From Utricularia gibba (lineage: Eukaryota > Streptophyta > Magnoliopsida > Lamiales > Lentibulariaceae), in the NCBI GenBank assembly GCA_002189035.1, contig NEEC01000281.1, positions 1-35,589 of the forward strand: a stretch of DNA of 35,589 bases. The letters are read 5' to 3'. Each line of letters starts with the position of its first letter. Positions within the stretch are counted from its first letter, which is position 1. A program made the position numbers and the translations under genes. The notes under the pieces are model-generated. The model was not told where the DNA came from. It saw only the letters and a program-made list of their open reading frames with translations, and did no database searches. Of this stretch, positions 1 through 10,250 are shown piece after piece.

Positions 1-342
1 CAAGATATCCACTCGATACCGAAGAGTGCACGAGGCCACCATGAGGTTGTGGCTAGCCACACCCATGGCATCTTAAATGATATCTCGAAATCCGAAATTT
101 CACATCGTCCATGAAATACATATGTTTTGCATGTCAAAAATCACATTCGCATCGAGTCAGGTGTCCCGAGTCACATTTCGCGAACGTGGTGGCCACTTCG
201 TTGCACATCTGAAGGCTAATATAAGGCAATCTTTCGAGCATTTGTGCAGCCTCGGACGAACAAGTTCTCAACACGAAAGAAGACCGGCTCGGAACGAGCT
301 TCGAAACGGTATGATATGTGCAACATGACTCATCACCGTTCG
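1..342 (+). repeat. Divergent first monomer
   Basis: This copy differs from its neighbours at several sites at once: CTAGCCACAC instead of CTAGGGACAC, a long ATGGCATCTT form of the variable segment, GATATCTCG where nearly all copies have GATCATCTCG (a BclI-type site is lost and a second GATATC gained), CCGAAATTT, ATATGTTTTG and CGAACGTGG. The ATGGCATCTT plus TATGTTT combination matches the fifth monomer of the nine-mer seen further right (13436, 29270). It may be the last copy of a higher-order unit lying to the left, or sit near an array junction. Confidence 0.7.
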
Positions 343-3079
343 CAAGATATCCACTCGATACCGAAGAGTGCACGAGGCCACCATGAGGTTGGTGGCTAGG
401 GACACACCCTTAAATGATCATCTCGAAATCCAAATTTCACATCGTCCATGAAATACATACGTCTTGCATGTCAAAAATCACATTCGCATCGAGTCAGGTG
501 TCCCGAGTCACATTTCGCGAATGTGGTGGCCACTTCGTTGCACATCTGAAGGCTAATATAAGGCAATCTTTCGAGCATTTGTGCAGCTCGGACGAACAAG
601 TTCTCAACACGAAAGAAGACCGGCTCGGAACGAGCTTCGAAACGGTATGATATGTGCAACATGACTCATCACCGTTCGCAAGATATCCACTCGATACCGA
701 AGAGTGCACGAGGCCACCATGAGGTGGTGGCTAGGGACACACCCTTAAATGATCATCTCGAAATCCAAATTTCACATCGTCCCATGAAATACATACGTCT
801 TGCATGTCAAAAATCACATTCGCATCGAGTCAGGTGTCCCGAGTCACATTTTCGCGAATGTGGTGGCCACTTCGTTGCACATCTGAAGGCTAATATAAGG
901 CAATCTTTCGAGCATTTGTGCAGCCTCGGACGAACAAGTTCTCACACGAAAGAAGACCGGCTCGGAACGAGCTTCGAAACGGTATGATATGTGCAACATG
1001 ACTCATCACCGTTCGCAAGATATCCACTCGATACCGAAGAGTGCACGAGGCCACCATGAGGTGGTGGCTAGGGACACACCTTAAATGATCATCTCGAAAT
1101 CCAAAATTTCACATCGTCCATGAAATACATACGTCTTGCATGTCAAAATCACATTCGCATCGAGTCAGGTGTCCCGAGTCACATTTTCGCGAATGTGGTG
1201 GCCACTTCGTTGCACATCTGAAGGCTAATATAAGGCAATCTTTCGAGCATTTGTGCAGCCTCGGACGAACAAGTTCTCAACACGAAAGAAGACCGGCTCG
1301 GAACGAGCTTCGAAACGGTATGATATGTGCAACATGACTCATCACGTTCGCAAGATATCCACTCGATACCGAAGAGTGCACGAGGCCACCATGAGGTTGT
1401 GGCTAGGGACACACCCTGGCATCTTAAATGATCATCTCGAAATCCAAAATTTCACATCGTCCCATGAAATACATATGTCTTGCATGTCAAAAATCACATT
1501 CGCATCGAGTCAGGTGTCCCGAGTCACATTTTCGCGAATGTGGTGGCCACTTCGTTGCACATCTGAAGGCTAATATAAGGCAATCTTTCGAGCATTTGTG
1601 CAGCCTCGGACGAACAAGTTCTCAACACGAAAGAAGACCGGCTCGGAACGAGCTTCGAAACGGTATGATATGTGCAACATGACTCATCACCGTTCGCAAG
1701 ATATCCACTCGATACCGAAGAGTGCACGAGGCCACCATGAGGTGGTGGCTAGGGACACACCCTTAAAATGATCATCTCGAAATCCAAAATTTCACATCGT
1801 CCATGAAATACATACGTCTTGCATGTCAAAAATCACATTCGCATCGAGTCAGGTGTCCCGAGTCACATTTCGCGAATGTGGTGGCCACTTCGTTGCACAT
1901 CTGAAGGCTAATATAAGGCAATCTTTCGAGCATTTGTGCAGCCTCGGACGAACAAGTTCTCAACACGAAAGAAGACCGGCTCGGAACGAGCTTCGAAACG
2001 GTATGATATGTGCAACATGACTCATCACCGTTCGCAAGATATCCACTCGATACCGAAGAGTGCACGAGGCCACCATGAGGTTGTGGCTAGGGACACACCC
2101 TTCTTAAATGATCATCTCGAAATCCAAATTTCACATCGTCCATGAAATACATACGTCTTGCATGTCAAAAATCACATTCGCATCGAGTCAGGTGTCCCGA
2201 GTCACATTTTCGCGAATGTGGTGGCCACTTCGTTGCACATCTGAAGGCTAATATAGGCAATCTTTCGAGCATTTGTGCAGCCTCGGACGAACAAGTTCTC
2301 AACACGAAAGAAGACCGGCTCGGAACGAGCTTCGAAACGGTATGATATGTGCAACATGACTCATCACCGTGCAAGATATCCACTCGATACCGAAGAGTGC
2401 ACGAGGCCACCATGAGGTTGTGGCTAGGGACACACCCTTAAATGATCATCTCGAAATCCAAAATTTCACATCGTCCATGAAATACATACGTCTTGCATGT
2501 CAAAAATCACATTCGCATCGAGTCAGGTGTCCCGAGTCACATTTTCGCGAATGTGGTGGCCACTTCGTTGCACATCTGAAGGCTAATATAAGGCAATCTT
2601 TCGAGCATTTGTGCAGCCTCGGACGAACAAGTTCTCAACACGAAAGAAGACCGGCTCGGAACGAGCTTCGAAACGGTATGATATGTGCAACATGACTCAT
2701 CACCGTTCGCAAGATATCCACTCGATACCGAAGAGTGCACGAGGCCACCATGAGGTGGTGGCTAGGGACACACCTTAAATGATCATCTCGAAATCCAAAT
2801 TTCACATCGTCCCATGAAATACATACGTCTTGCATGTCAAAAATCACATTCGCATCGAGTCAGGTGTCCCGAGTCACATTTTCGCGAATGTGGTGGCCAC
2901 TTCGTTGCACATCTGAAGGCTAATATAAGGCAATCTTTCGAGCATTTGTGCAGCCTCGGACGAACAAGTTCTCAACACGAAAAAGACCGGCTCGGAACGA
3001 GCTTCGAAACGGTATGATATGTGCAACATGACTCATCACCGTTCGCAAGATATCCACTCGATACCGAAGAGTGCACGAG

Positions 3080-3098
3080 GCCACCATGAGGTGGTGGC
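3080..3098. repeat. Inverted repeat GCCACC / GGTGGC in each GTGGTGG monomer
   Basis: GCCACC (3080-3085) and GGTGGC (3093-3098) are perfect reverse complements separated by 7 bp. The right arm exists only in copies with GTGGTGG or GTTGGTGG. In GTGTGG and GTTGTGG copies the arm is broken. The arm lies at the edge of the length-variable segment, so fold-back slippage here could contribute to that variability. Confidence 0.7.
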
Positions 3099-3116
3099 TA
3101 GGGACACACCCTTAAA
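3090..3116 (+). repeat. Length-variable segment of the monomer (reference copy)
   Basis: Across copies this stretch has more length forms than any other part. Its first part is GTTGGTGG, GTGGTGG, GTTGTGG, GTGTGG, GTGGC or GATGGC. Its middle is CTAGGGACAC, CTAGGACAC, CTAGACAC or CTAGCACAC. Its end runs from ACACCTTAAATG through ACACCCTTAAATG, ACACATCTTAAATG and ACACCCCATCTTAAATG to ACACCCATGGCATCTTAAATG. The longer forms (starts 1, 13436, 26232, 29270) look like the fuller state, and shorter ones can be derived by nested deletions between CA/CC and CTTA words. Confidence 0.85.
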
Positions 3117-3218
3117 TGATCATCTCGAAATCCAAAATTTCACATCGTCCCATGAAATACATACGTCTTGCATGTCAAAAATCACATTCGCATCGAGTCA
3201 GGTGTCCCGAGTCACATT

Positions 3219-3238
3219 TTCGCGAATGTGGTGGCCAC
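3219..3238. repeat. Paired 8-bp palindromes TTCGCGAA and GTGGCCAC
   Basis: TTCGCGAA (3219-3226) and GTGGCCAC (3231-3238) lie 4 bp apart and contain NruI-type and MscI-type sites. They are present in almost every monomer; losses are at 8111 and 25909 and in a few shuffled copies. The base just after the first palindrome is one of the C/T variable CpG sites (CGAATG or CGAACG). Confidence 0.85.
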
Positions 3239-3254
3239 TTCGTTGCACATCTGA
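3238..3254 (+). promoter_or_regulatory. CENP-B-box-like 17-mer (partial match)
   Basis: CTTCGTTGCACATCTGA aligned to the mammalian CENP-B box consensus YTTCGTTGGAARCGGGA matches at 12 of 17 positions. The first eight bases are identical to the consensus. Of the nine bases essential for CENP-B binding, six match, and the CGGG part is mostly missing (TCTG). It is present in almost every monomer. CENP-B binding is established only in mammals, and the organism here is unknown, so this may be chance. Confidence 0.25.
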
Positions 3255-3258
3255 AGGC

Positions 3259-3268
3259 TAATATAAGG
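3259..3268 (+). promoter_or_regulatory. TATA-like word TAATATAAGG within the conserved core
   Basis: TATAAGG lies in the monomer's only TATA-like stretch, followed by CAATCTTTCG. It belongs to the core (about 3246-3291) that is kept even in most shuffled copies. Transcription of satellites from internal TATA-like sites is known in several eukaryotes, but nothing here shows that this site is used. Confidence 0.2.
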
Positions 3269-3328
3269 CAATCTTTCGAGCATTTGTGCAGCCTCGGACG
3301 AACAAGTTCTCAACACGAAAGAAGACCG

Positions 3329-3341
3329 GCTCGGAACGAGC
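3329..3341. repeat. Small hairpin GCTCG-GAA-CGAGC in each monomer
   Basis: GCTCG and CGAGC are perfect 5 bp inverted arms around GAA, followed at once by TTCGAA (3342-3347). The pair is conserved in nearly all monomers, including ones that lost a base just upstream (GACGGCTCGG). It could form a short stem in single-stranded DNA or in a satellite transcript; no function is established. Confidence 0.75.
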
Positions 3342-3367
3342 TTCGAAACGGTATGATATGTGCAACA

Positions 3368-3374
3368 TGACTCA
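3368..3374. promoter_or_regulatory. TGACTCA motif in each monomer
   Basis: TGACTCA is the classical binding core of GCN4/AP-1 type bZIP proteins and is kept in almost every copy near the end of the monomer (CATGACTCATCACC). The related CGAGTCA occurs twice more per monomer (3194-3200 and 3208-3214). The motif is only seven bases, so a chance origin amplified with the repeat is likely; its copy number would nevertheless make the array a large reservoir of such sites. Confidence 0.3.
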
Positions 3375-6300
3375 TCACCGTTCGCAAGATATCCACTCGA
3401 TACCGAAGAGTGCACGAGGCCACCATGAGGTGTGGCTAGGGACACACATCTTAAATGATCATCTCGAAATCCAAAATTTCACATCGTCCCATGAAATACA
3501 TATGTCTTGCATGTCAAAAATCACATTCGCATCGAGTCAGGTGTCCCGAGTCACATTTTCGCGAATGTGGTGGCCACTTCGTTGCACATCTGAAGGCTAA
3601 TATAAGGCAATCTTTCGAGCATTTGTGCAGCCTCGGACGAACAAGTTCTCAACACGAAAGAAGACCGGCTCGGAACGAGCTTCGAAACGGTATGATATGT
3701 GCAACATGACTCATCACCGTTCGCAAGATATCCACTCGATACCGAAGAGTGCACGAGGCCACCATGAGGTGGTGGCTAGGGACACACCCTTAAATGATCA
3801 TCTCGAAATCCAAATTTCACATCGTCCATGAAATACATACGTCTTGCATGTCAAAAATCACATTCGCATCGAGTCAGGTGTCCCGAGTCACATTTTCGCG
3901 AATGTGGTGGCCACTTCGTTGCACATCTGAAGGCTAATATAAGGCAATCTTTCGAGCATTTGTGCAGCCTCGGACGAACAAGTTCTCAACACGAAAGAAG
4001 ACCGGCTCGGAACGAGCTTCGAAACGGTATGATATGTGCAACATGACTCATCACCGTTCAAGATATCCACTCGATACCGAAGAGTGCACGAGGCCACCAT
4101 GAGGTTGTGGCTAGGGACACACCCATCTTAAATGATCATCTCGAAATCCAAAATTTCACATCGTCCCATGAAATACATATGTCTTGCATGTCAAAAATCA
4201 CATTCGCATCGAGTCAGGTGTCCCGAGTCACATTTTCGCGAATGTGGTGGCCACTTCGTTGCACATCTGAAGGCTAATATAAGGCAATCTTTCGAGCATT
4301 TGTGCAGCCTCGGACGAACAAGTTCTCAACACGAAAGAAGACCGGCTCGGAACGAGCTTCGAAACGGTATGATATGTGCAACATGACTCATCACCGTTCG
4401 CAAGATATCCACTCGATACCGAAGAGTGCACGAGGCCACCATGAGGTTGTGGCTAGGGACACACCTTAAATGATCATCTCGAAATCCAAAATTTCACATC
4501 GTCCCATGAAATACATACGTCTTGCATGTCAAAATCACATTCGCATCGAGTCAGGTGTCCCGAGTCACATTTTCGCGAATGTGGTGGCCACTTCGTTGCA
4601 CATCTGAAGGCTAATATAAGGCAATCTTTCGAGCATTTGTGCAGACGAACAAGTTCTCACACGAAAGAAGACCGGCTCGGAACGAGCTTCGAAACGGTAT
4701 GATATGTGCAACATGACTCATCACCGTTTGCAAGATATCCACTCGATACCGAAGAGTGCACGAGGCCACCATGAGGTTGTGGCTAGGGACACACACCTTA
4801 AATGATCATCTCGAAATCCAAAATTTCACATCGTCCCATGAAATACATACGTCTTGCATGTCAAAAATCACATTCGCATCGAGTCAGGTGTCCCGAGTCA
4901 CATTTTCGCGAATGTGGTGGCCACTTCGTTGCACATCTGAAGGCTAATATAAGGCAATCTTTCGAGCATTTGTGCAGCCTCGGACGAACAAGTTCTCAAC
5001 ACGAAAGAAGACGGCTCGGAACGAGCTTCGAAACGGTATGATATGTGCAACATGACTCATCACCGTTCGCAAGATATCCACTCGATACCGAAGAGTGCAC
5101 GAGGCCACCATGAGGTGGTGGCTAGGGACACACCTTAAATGATCATCTCGAAATCCAAAATTTCACATCGTCCCATGAAATACATACGTCTTGCATGTCA
5201 AAAATCACATTCGCATCGAGTCAGGTGTCCCGAGTCACATTTTCGCGAATGTGGTGGCCACTTCGTTGCACATCTGAAGGCTAATATAAGGCAATCTTTC
5301 GAGCATTTGTGCAGCCTCGGACGAACAAGTTCTCAACACGAAAGAAGACCGGCTCGGAACGAGCTTCGAAACGGTATGATATGTGCAACATGACTCATCA
5401 CCGTTCGCAAGATATCACTCGATACCGAAGAGTGCACGAGGCCACCATGAGGTGGTGGCTAGGGACACACCCTTAAATGATCATCTCGAAATCCAAAATT
5501 TCACATCGTCCCATGAAATACATACGTCTTGCATGTCAAAAATCACATTCGCATCGAGTCAGGTGTCCCGAGTCACATTTTCGCGAATGTGGTGGCCACT
5601 TCGTTGCACATCTGAAGGCTAATATAAGGCAATCTTTCGAGCATTTGTGCAGCCTCGGACGAACAAGTTCTCAACACGAAAGAAGACCGGCTCGGAACGA
5701 GCTTCGAAACGGTATGATATGTGCAACATGACTCATCACCGTTCGCATATCCACTCGATACCGAAGAGTGCACGAGGCCACCATGAGGTGGTGGCTAGGG
5801 ACACACCCTTAAATGATCATCTCGAAATCCAAAATTTCACATCGTCCCATGAAATACATACGTCTTGCATGTCAAAAATCACATTCGCATCGAGTCAGGT
5901 GTCCCGAGTCACATTTTCGCGAATGTGGTGGCCACTTCGTTGCACATCTGAAGGCTAATATAAGGCAATCTTTCGAGCATTTGTGCAGCTCGGACGAACA
6001 AGTTCTCAACACGAAAGAAGACCGGCTCGGAACGAGCTTCGAAACGGTATGATATGTGCAACATGACTCATCACCGTTCGCAAGATATCCACTCGATACC
6101 GAAGAGTGCACGAGGCCACCATGAGGTGTGGCTAGGGACACACCCTTAAATGATCATCTCGAAATCCAAAATTTCACATCGTCCATGAAATACATATGTC
6201 TTGCATGTCAAAAATCACATTCGCATCGAGTCAGGTGTCCCGAGTCACATTTTCGCGAATGTGGTGGCCACTTCGTTGCACATCTGAAGGCTAATATAAG

Positions 6301-8110
6301 GCAATCTTTCGAGCATTTGTGCAGCCTCGGACGAACAAGTTCTCAACACGAAAGAAGACCGGCTCGGAACGAGCTTCGAAACGGTATGATATGTGCAACA
6401 TGACTCATCACCGTTCGCAAGATATCCACTCGATACCGAAGAGTGCACGAGGCCACCATGAGGTGGTGGCTAGGGACACACCTTAAAATGATCATCTCGA
6501 AATCCAAAATTTCACATCGTCCCATGAAATACATACGTCTTGCATGTCAAAAATCACATTCGCATCGAGTCAGGTGTCCCGAGTCACATTTTCGCGAATG
6601 TGGTGGCCACTTCGTTGCACATCTGAAGGCTAATATAAGGCAATCTTTCGAGCATTTGTGCAGCCTCGGACGAACAAGTTCTCAACACGAAAGAAGACCG
6701 GCTCGGAACGAGCTTCGAAACGGTATGATATGTGCAACATGACTCATCACCGTTCGCAAGATATCCACTCGATACCGAAGAGTGCACGAGGCCACCATGA
6801 GGTTGTGGCTAGGGACACACCCTTAAATGATCATCTCGAAATCCAAAATTTCACATCGTCCCATGAAATACATACGTCTTGCATGTCAAAAATCACATTC
6901 GCATCGAGTCAGGTGTCCCGAGTCACATTTTCGCGAATGTGGTGGCCACTTCGTTGCACATCTGAAGGCTAATATAAGGCAATCTTTCGAGCATTTGTGC
7001 AGCCTCGGACGAACAAGTTCTCAACACGAAAGAAGACCGGCTCGGAACGAGCTTCGAAACGGTATGATATGTGCAACATGACTCATCACCGTTCGCAAGA
7101 TATCCACTCGATACCGAAGAGTGCACGAGGCCACCATGAGGTTGTGGCTAGGGACACACCATCTTAAATGATCATCTCGAAATCCAAAATTTCACATCGT
7201 CCCATGAAATACATATGTCTTGCATGTCAAAAATCACATTCGCATCGAGTCAGGTGTCCCGAGTCACATTTCGCGAATGTGGTGGCCACTTCGTTGCACA
7301 TCTGAAGGCTAATATAAGGCAATCTTTCGAGCATTTGTGCAGCCTCGGACGAACAAGTTCTCAACACGAAAGAAGACCGGCTCGGAACGAGCTTCGAAAC
7401 GGTATGATATGTGCAACATGACTCATCACCGTTCGCAAGATATCCACTCGATACCGAAGAGTGCACGAGGCCACCATGAGGTTGGTGGCTAGGGACACAC
7501 CTTCTTAAATGATCATCTCGAAATCCAAAATTTCACATCGTCCCATGAAATACATACGTCTTGCATGTCAAAAATCACATTCGCATCGAGTCAGGTGTCC
7601 CGAGTCACATTTTCGCGAATGTGGTGGCCACTTCGTTGCACATCTGAAGGCTAATATAAGGCAATCTTTCGAGCATTTGTGCAGCCTCGGACGAACAAGT
7701 TCTCAACACGAAAGAAGACGGCTCGGAACGAGCTTCGAAACGGTATGATATGTGCAACATGACTCATCACTTTGCAAGATATCCACTCGATACGAAGAGT
7801 GCACGAGGCCACCATGAGGTGTGGCTAGGGACACACCCTTAAATGATCATCTCGAAATCCAAATTTCACATCGTCCCATGAAATACATACGTCTTGCATG
7901 TCAAAAATCACATTCGCATCGAGTCAGGTGTCCCGAGTCACATTTTCGCGAATGTGGTGGCCACTTCGTTGCACATCTGAAGGCTAATATAAGGCAATCT
8001 TTCGAGCATTTGTGCAGCCTCGGACGAACAAGTTCTCAACACGAAAGAAGACCGGCTCGGAACGAGCTTCGAAACGGTATGATATGTGCAACATGACTCA
8101 TCACCGTTCG

Positions 8111-8379
8111 CAAGATATCCACTCGATACCGAAGAGTGCACGAGGCCCATGAGGTGGTGGCTAGGGACACCCCTTAAATGATCATCTCGAAATCGAAAAT
8201 ACATACGTCTTGCATGTGGAGTCCAGTCTTTTCGTGTGCACACATCTGAAGGCTAATATAAGGCAATCTTTCGAGCATTTGTGCAGCCTCGGACGAACAA
8301 GTTCTCAACACGAAAGAAGACCGGCTCGGAACGAGCTTCGAAACGGTATGATATGTGCAACATGACTCATCACCGTTCG
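8111..8379 (+). repeat. Satellite monomer with deletion and short foreign filler (269 bp)
   Basis: The first ~85 bp and the last ~145 bp are normal monomer. In the middle, the CCAAAATTTC to CCCATG part is missing (the sequence runs ATCGAAAATACATACG), and the part with the CGAGTCA repeat, TTCGCGAA and GTGGCCAC is replaced by about 25 bp at 8216-8241. That replacement (GTGGAGTCCAGTCTTTTCG and following) matches nothing else in the monomer that I can find. The copy therefore lacks the TTCGCGAA-GTGGCCAC segment present in nearly every other unit. This looks like a deletion repaired with filler DNA, or a local assembly error. Confidence 0.8.
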
Positions 8380-8717
8380 CAAGATATCCACTCGATACCG
8401 AAGAGTGCACGAGGCCACCATGAGGTGGTGGCTAGGGACACACCCTTAAATGATCATCTCGAAATCCAAAATTTCACATCGTCCCATGAAATACATACGT
8501 CTTGCATGTCAAAAATCACATTCGCATCGAGTCAGGTGTCCCGAGTCACATTTCGCGAATGTGGTGGCCACTTCGTTGCACATCTGAAGGCTAATATAAG
8601 GCAATCTTTCGAGCATTTGTGCAGCCTCGGACGAACAAGTTCTCAACACGAAAGAAGACCGGCTCGGAACGAGCTTCGAAACGGTATGATATGTGCAACA
8701 TGACTCATCACCGTTCG
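8380..8717 (+). repeat. Intact satellite monomer between damaged copies
   Basis: A normal 338 bp copy of the common type (GTGGTGG, CCCTTAAATG, ACGTCTTG, CGAATGTGG, CAGCCTCGG) with the three-T form of ACATTTCGCG. It separates the damaged copy at 8111 from the shuffled zone that begins near 8764. Confidence 0.9.
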
Positions 8718-9808
8718 CAAGATATCCACTCGATACCGAAGAGTGCACGAGGCCACCATGAGGTGGGCTGGACTCTTAGGAAATCCAAATTTCACATCGA
8801 TGAAATACATACACCACTTAAGTCATGTCCCGAGTCACATTTTCGCGAATGTGGTGGCCACTTCGTTGCACATCTGAAGGCTAATATAAGGCAATCTTTC
8901 GAGCATTTGTGCCCTCGGATTTCAACATCGTTCCCAACATGACTCATCATACCACTCGATACCGTGCACGAGGCCACCATGAGGTTGCATGATCAAAAAT
9001 CACATTCGAAATACATCGTTGCATGTCAGGTCAGGTCCCGAGTCACATTTTCGCGAATGTGGCCACTTCGTTGCACATCTGAAGGCTAATATAAGGCAAT
9101 CTTTCGAGCATTTGTGCAGCTCGGACGAACAAGTTCTCAACACGAAAGAAGACCGGCTCGGAACGAGCTTCGAAACGGTATGATATGTGCAACATGACTC
9201 ATCACCGTTCGCAAGATATCCACTCGATACCGAAGAGTGCACGAGGCCACCATGAGGTGGTGGCAGCCTCGGACGATGGCTAGGGACACACGCCTTAAGA
9301 ATGATCAGCTCTCGGAAATCCAAAATTTCGAAACGGTATGATATGTGCAACATGACTCACACCGATTACATGACGTCCACTGTCATAAAACCGACAGCAT
9401 CGAGTCAGGTGTCCCGAGTCACATTTTCGCGAATGTGGTGGCCACTTCGTTGCACATCTGAAGGCTAATATAAGGCAATCTTTCGAGCATTTGTGCAGCC
9501 TCGGACGAACAAGTTCTCAACACGAAAGAAGACCGGAACTCGATCATGACTCGAAATTCCAAATTTGATATGTCCATGAAATACATACGTCTTGCATGTC
9601 AAAAATCACATTCGCATCGAGTCAGGTGTCCCGAGTCACATTTTCGCGAATGTGGTGGCCACTTCGTTGCACATCTGAAGGCTAATATAAGGCAATCTTT
9701 CGAGCATTTGTGCAGCCTCGGACGAACAAGTTCTCAACACGAAAGAAGACCGGCTCGGAACGAGCTTCGAAACGGTATGATATGTGCAACATGACTCATC
9801 ACCGTTCG
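8718..9808 (+). repeat. Rearranged satellite zone 1a: shuffled and truncated monomers
   Basis: Recognisable monomer fragments are joined out of order or shortened. The copy at 8718 is normal to about 8763, then jumps through GGGCTGGACTCTTAGG to the CAAATTTCACATCG part and on to GTCCCGAGTC. At 8912-8960 the end of the monomer is compressed (CCTCGGATTTCAACATCG). The copy from about 8951 lacks most of its first 80 bp. At 9262-9277 a stray GCAGCCTCGGACGATGG, normally found near monomer position 247, is inserted inside GGTGGCTAGGG. After 9330 the text jumps from AAAATTTCG straight into GAAACGGTATG. Near 9535 a copy is broken (CCGGAACTCGATCATGACTCG). The core from CACATCTGAAGG to TTGTGC is complete in all three copies. 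Confidence 0.8.
9361..9398. other. Short insert not derived from the satellite monomer
   Basis: After CATGACTCAC the sequence reads ACCGATTACATGACGTCC, then ACTGTCATAAAACCGACAG, then returns to the monomer at CATCGAGTCAGG. Roughly 34 bp has no clear counterpart in any monomer, and it joins the end of one monomer to about position 147 of the next. It contains the small inverted pair TGAC...GTCA but no terminal inverted repeats or target duplication that I can recognise. It is too short to assign to a mobile element. Filler DNA at a repaired break or an assembly error are both possible. Confidence 0.6.
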
Positions 9809-10250
9809 CAAGATATCCACTCGATACCGAAGAGTGCACGAGGCCACCATGAGGTGGTGGCTAGGGACACACCTTAAATGATCATCTCGAAATCCAAATT
9901 TCACATCGTCCCATGAAATACATACGTCTTGCATGTCGTCCCCGAGTCACATTTTCGCGAATGTGGTGGCCACTTCGTTGCACATCTGAAGGCTAATATA
10001 AGGCAATCTTTCGAGCATTTGTGCAGCCTCGGACGAAATCAACATTCGCATCAACATGAGTCAAGGATGACCGGCGAGTCGGACACGAGCGAAACGTGGT
10101 GGCCAACATTCGACACATCTGAAGGCTAATATAGGCAATCTTTCGAGCATTTGTGCAGCTCGGACGAACAAGTTCTCAACACGAAAGAAGACCGGCTCGG
10201 AACGAGCTTCGAAACGGTATGATATGTGCAACATGACTCATCACCGTTCG
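9809..10250 (+). repeat. Rearranged satellite zone 1b (442 bp composite)
   Basis: The copy starting at 9809 is normal to about 9938, then loses the TCAAAAATCACATTCGC part (GCATGTCGTCCCCGAGTC). It runs normally to CAGCCTCGGACGAA at 10036 and then enters a scrambled stretch at 10037-10117 (ATCAACATTCGCATCAAC, GGATGACCGGCGAGTC, GGACACGAGCGAAACG) before rejoining a normal CACATCTGAAGG core. The core from CACATCTGAAGG to TTGTGCAG therefore occurs twice in 442 bp. The scrambled words are mostly satellite words with small changes and no foreign element is evident. Confidence 0.78.

Larger units (their letters stand above)
3046..3384 (+). repeat. Representative full-length satellite monomer (339 bp)
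   Basis: This copy carries the commonest state at almost every variable site, so it serves as a reference. In order it has: CAAGATATCC at the start (EcoRV-type GATATC); a GTGCAC site; an inverted repeat at 3080-3098; the length-variable segment 3090-3116; the palindrome ATGATCAT; an A/T-rich stretch near 3133-3182; a CGAGTCA direct repeat; the palindromes TTCGCGAA and GTGGCCAC; a TAATATAAGG word; the hairpin GCTCG-GAA-CGAGC; TTCGAA; and TGACTCA near the end. By hand count it is 161/339 G+C with about 23 CpG dinucleotides, so CpG is not depleted. The start is arbitrary, since a tandem repeat has no natural origin, and was set to match position 1 of the window. The length is close to two nucleosome repeats, but I could not see two related halves. 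Confidence 0.9.
1..8110 (+). repeat. Regular satellite block A (24 monomers)
   Basis: Monomers start at 1, 343, 679, 1016, 1351, 1697, 2035, 2372, 2710, 3046, 3385, 3724, 4059, 4401, 4731, 5070, 5408, 5746, 6081, 6418, 6757, 7096, 7436 and 7775. Lengths are 330-346 bp. Most copies have GTGGTGG or GTTGTGG before GCTAGGGAC, ACGTCTTG at the first CpG/TpG site and CGAATGTGG at the second. TATGTCTTG-type copies (TATGTTTTG in the first) are those starting at 1, 1351, 3385, 4059, 6081 and 7096, with no regular spacing that I could see. The GGG of CTAGGGAC is never shortened to GG here, unlike in the right third of the window. The first monomer is the most divergent. Confidence 0.95.

Noticed and set aside
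3116-3370. Recurring ~84-codon + strand frame and ~67-codon - strand frame in most monomers
   Set aside because: The same frames appear dozens of times as a consequence of the repeat sequence, are broken by one-base indels in many copies, overlap on both strands and match no protein family I recognise. No selection for the frame is visible.
1-8110. Regular higher-order periodicity in block A
   Set aside because: ATATGTCTTG-type monomers fall at intervals of 4, 6, 2, 6 and 3 copies and other rare variants do not share a common lag, so by eye no phase could be supported. A computed identity matrix might still find one.
9361-9398. Insertion sequence or MITE remnant
   Set aside because: The foreign stretch is only ~34 bp, has no convincing terminal inverted repeats and no target-site duplication.
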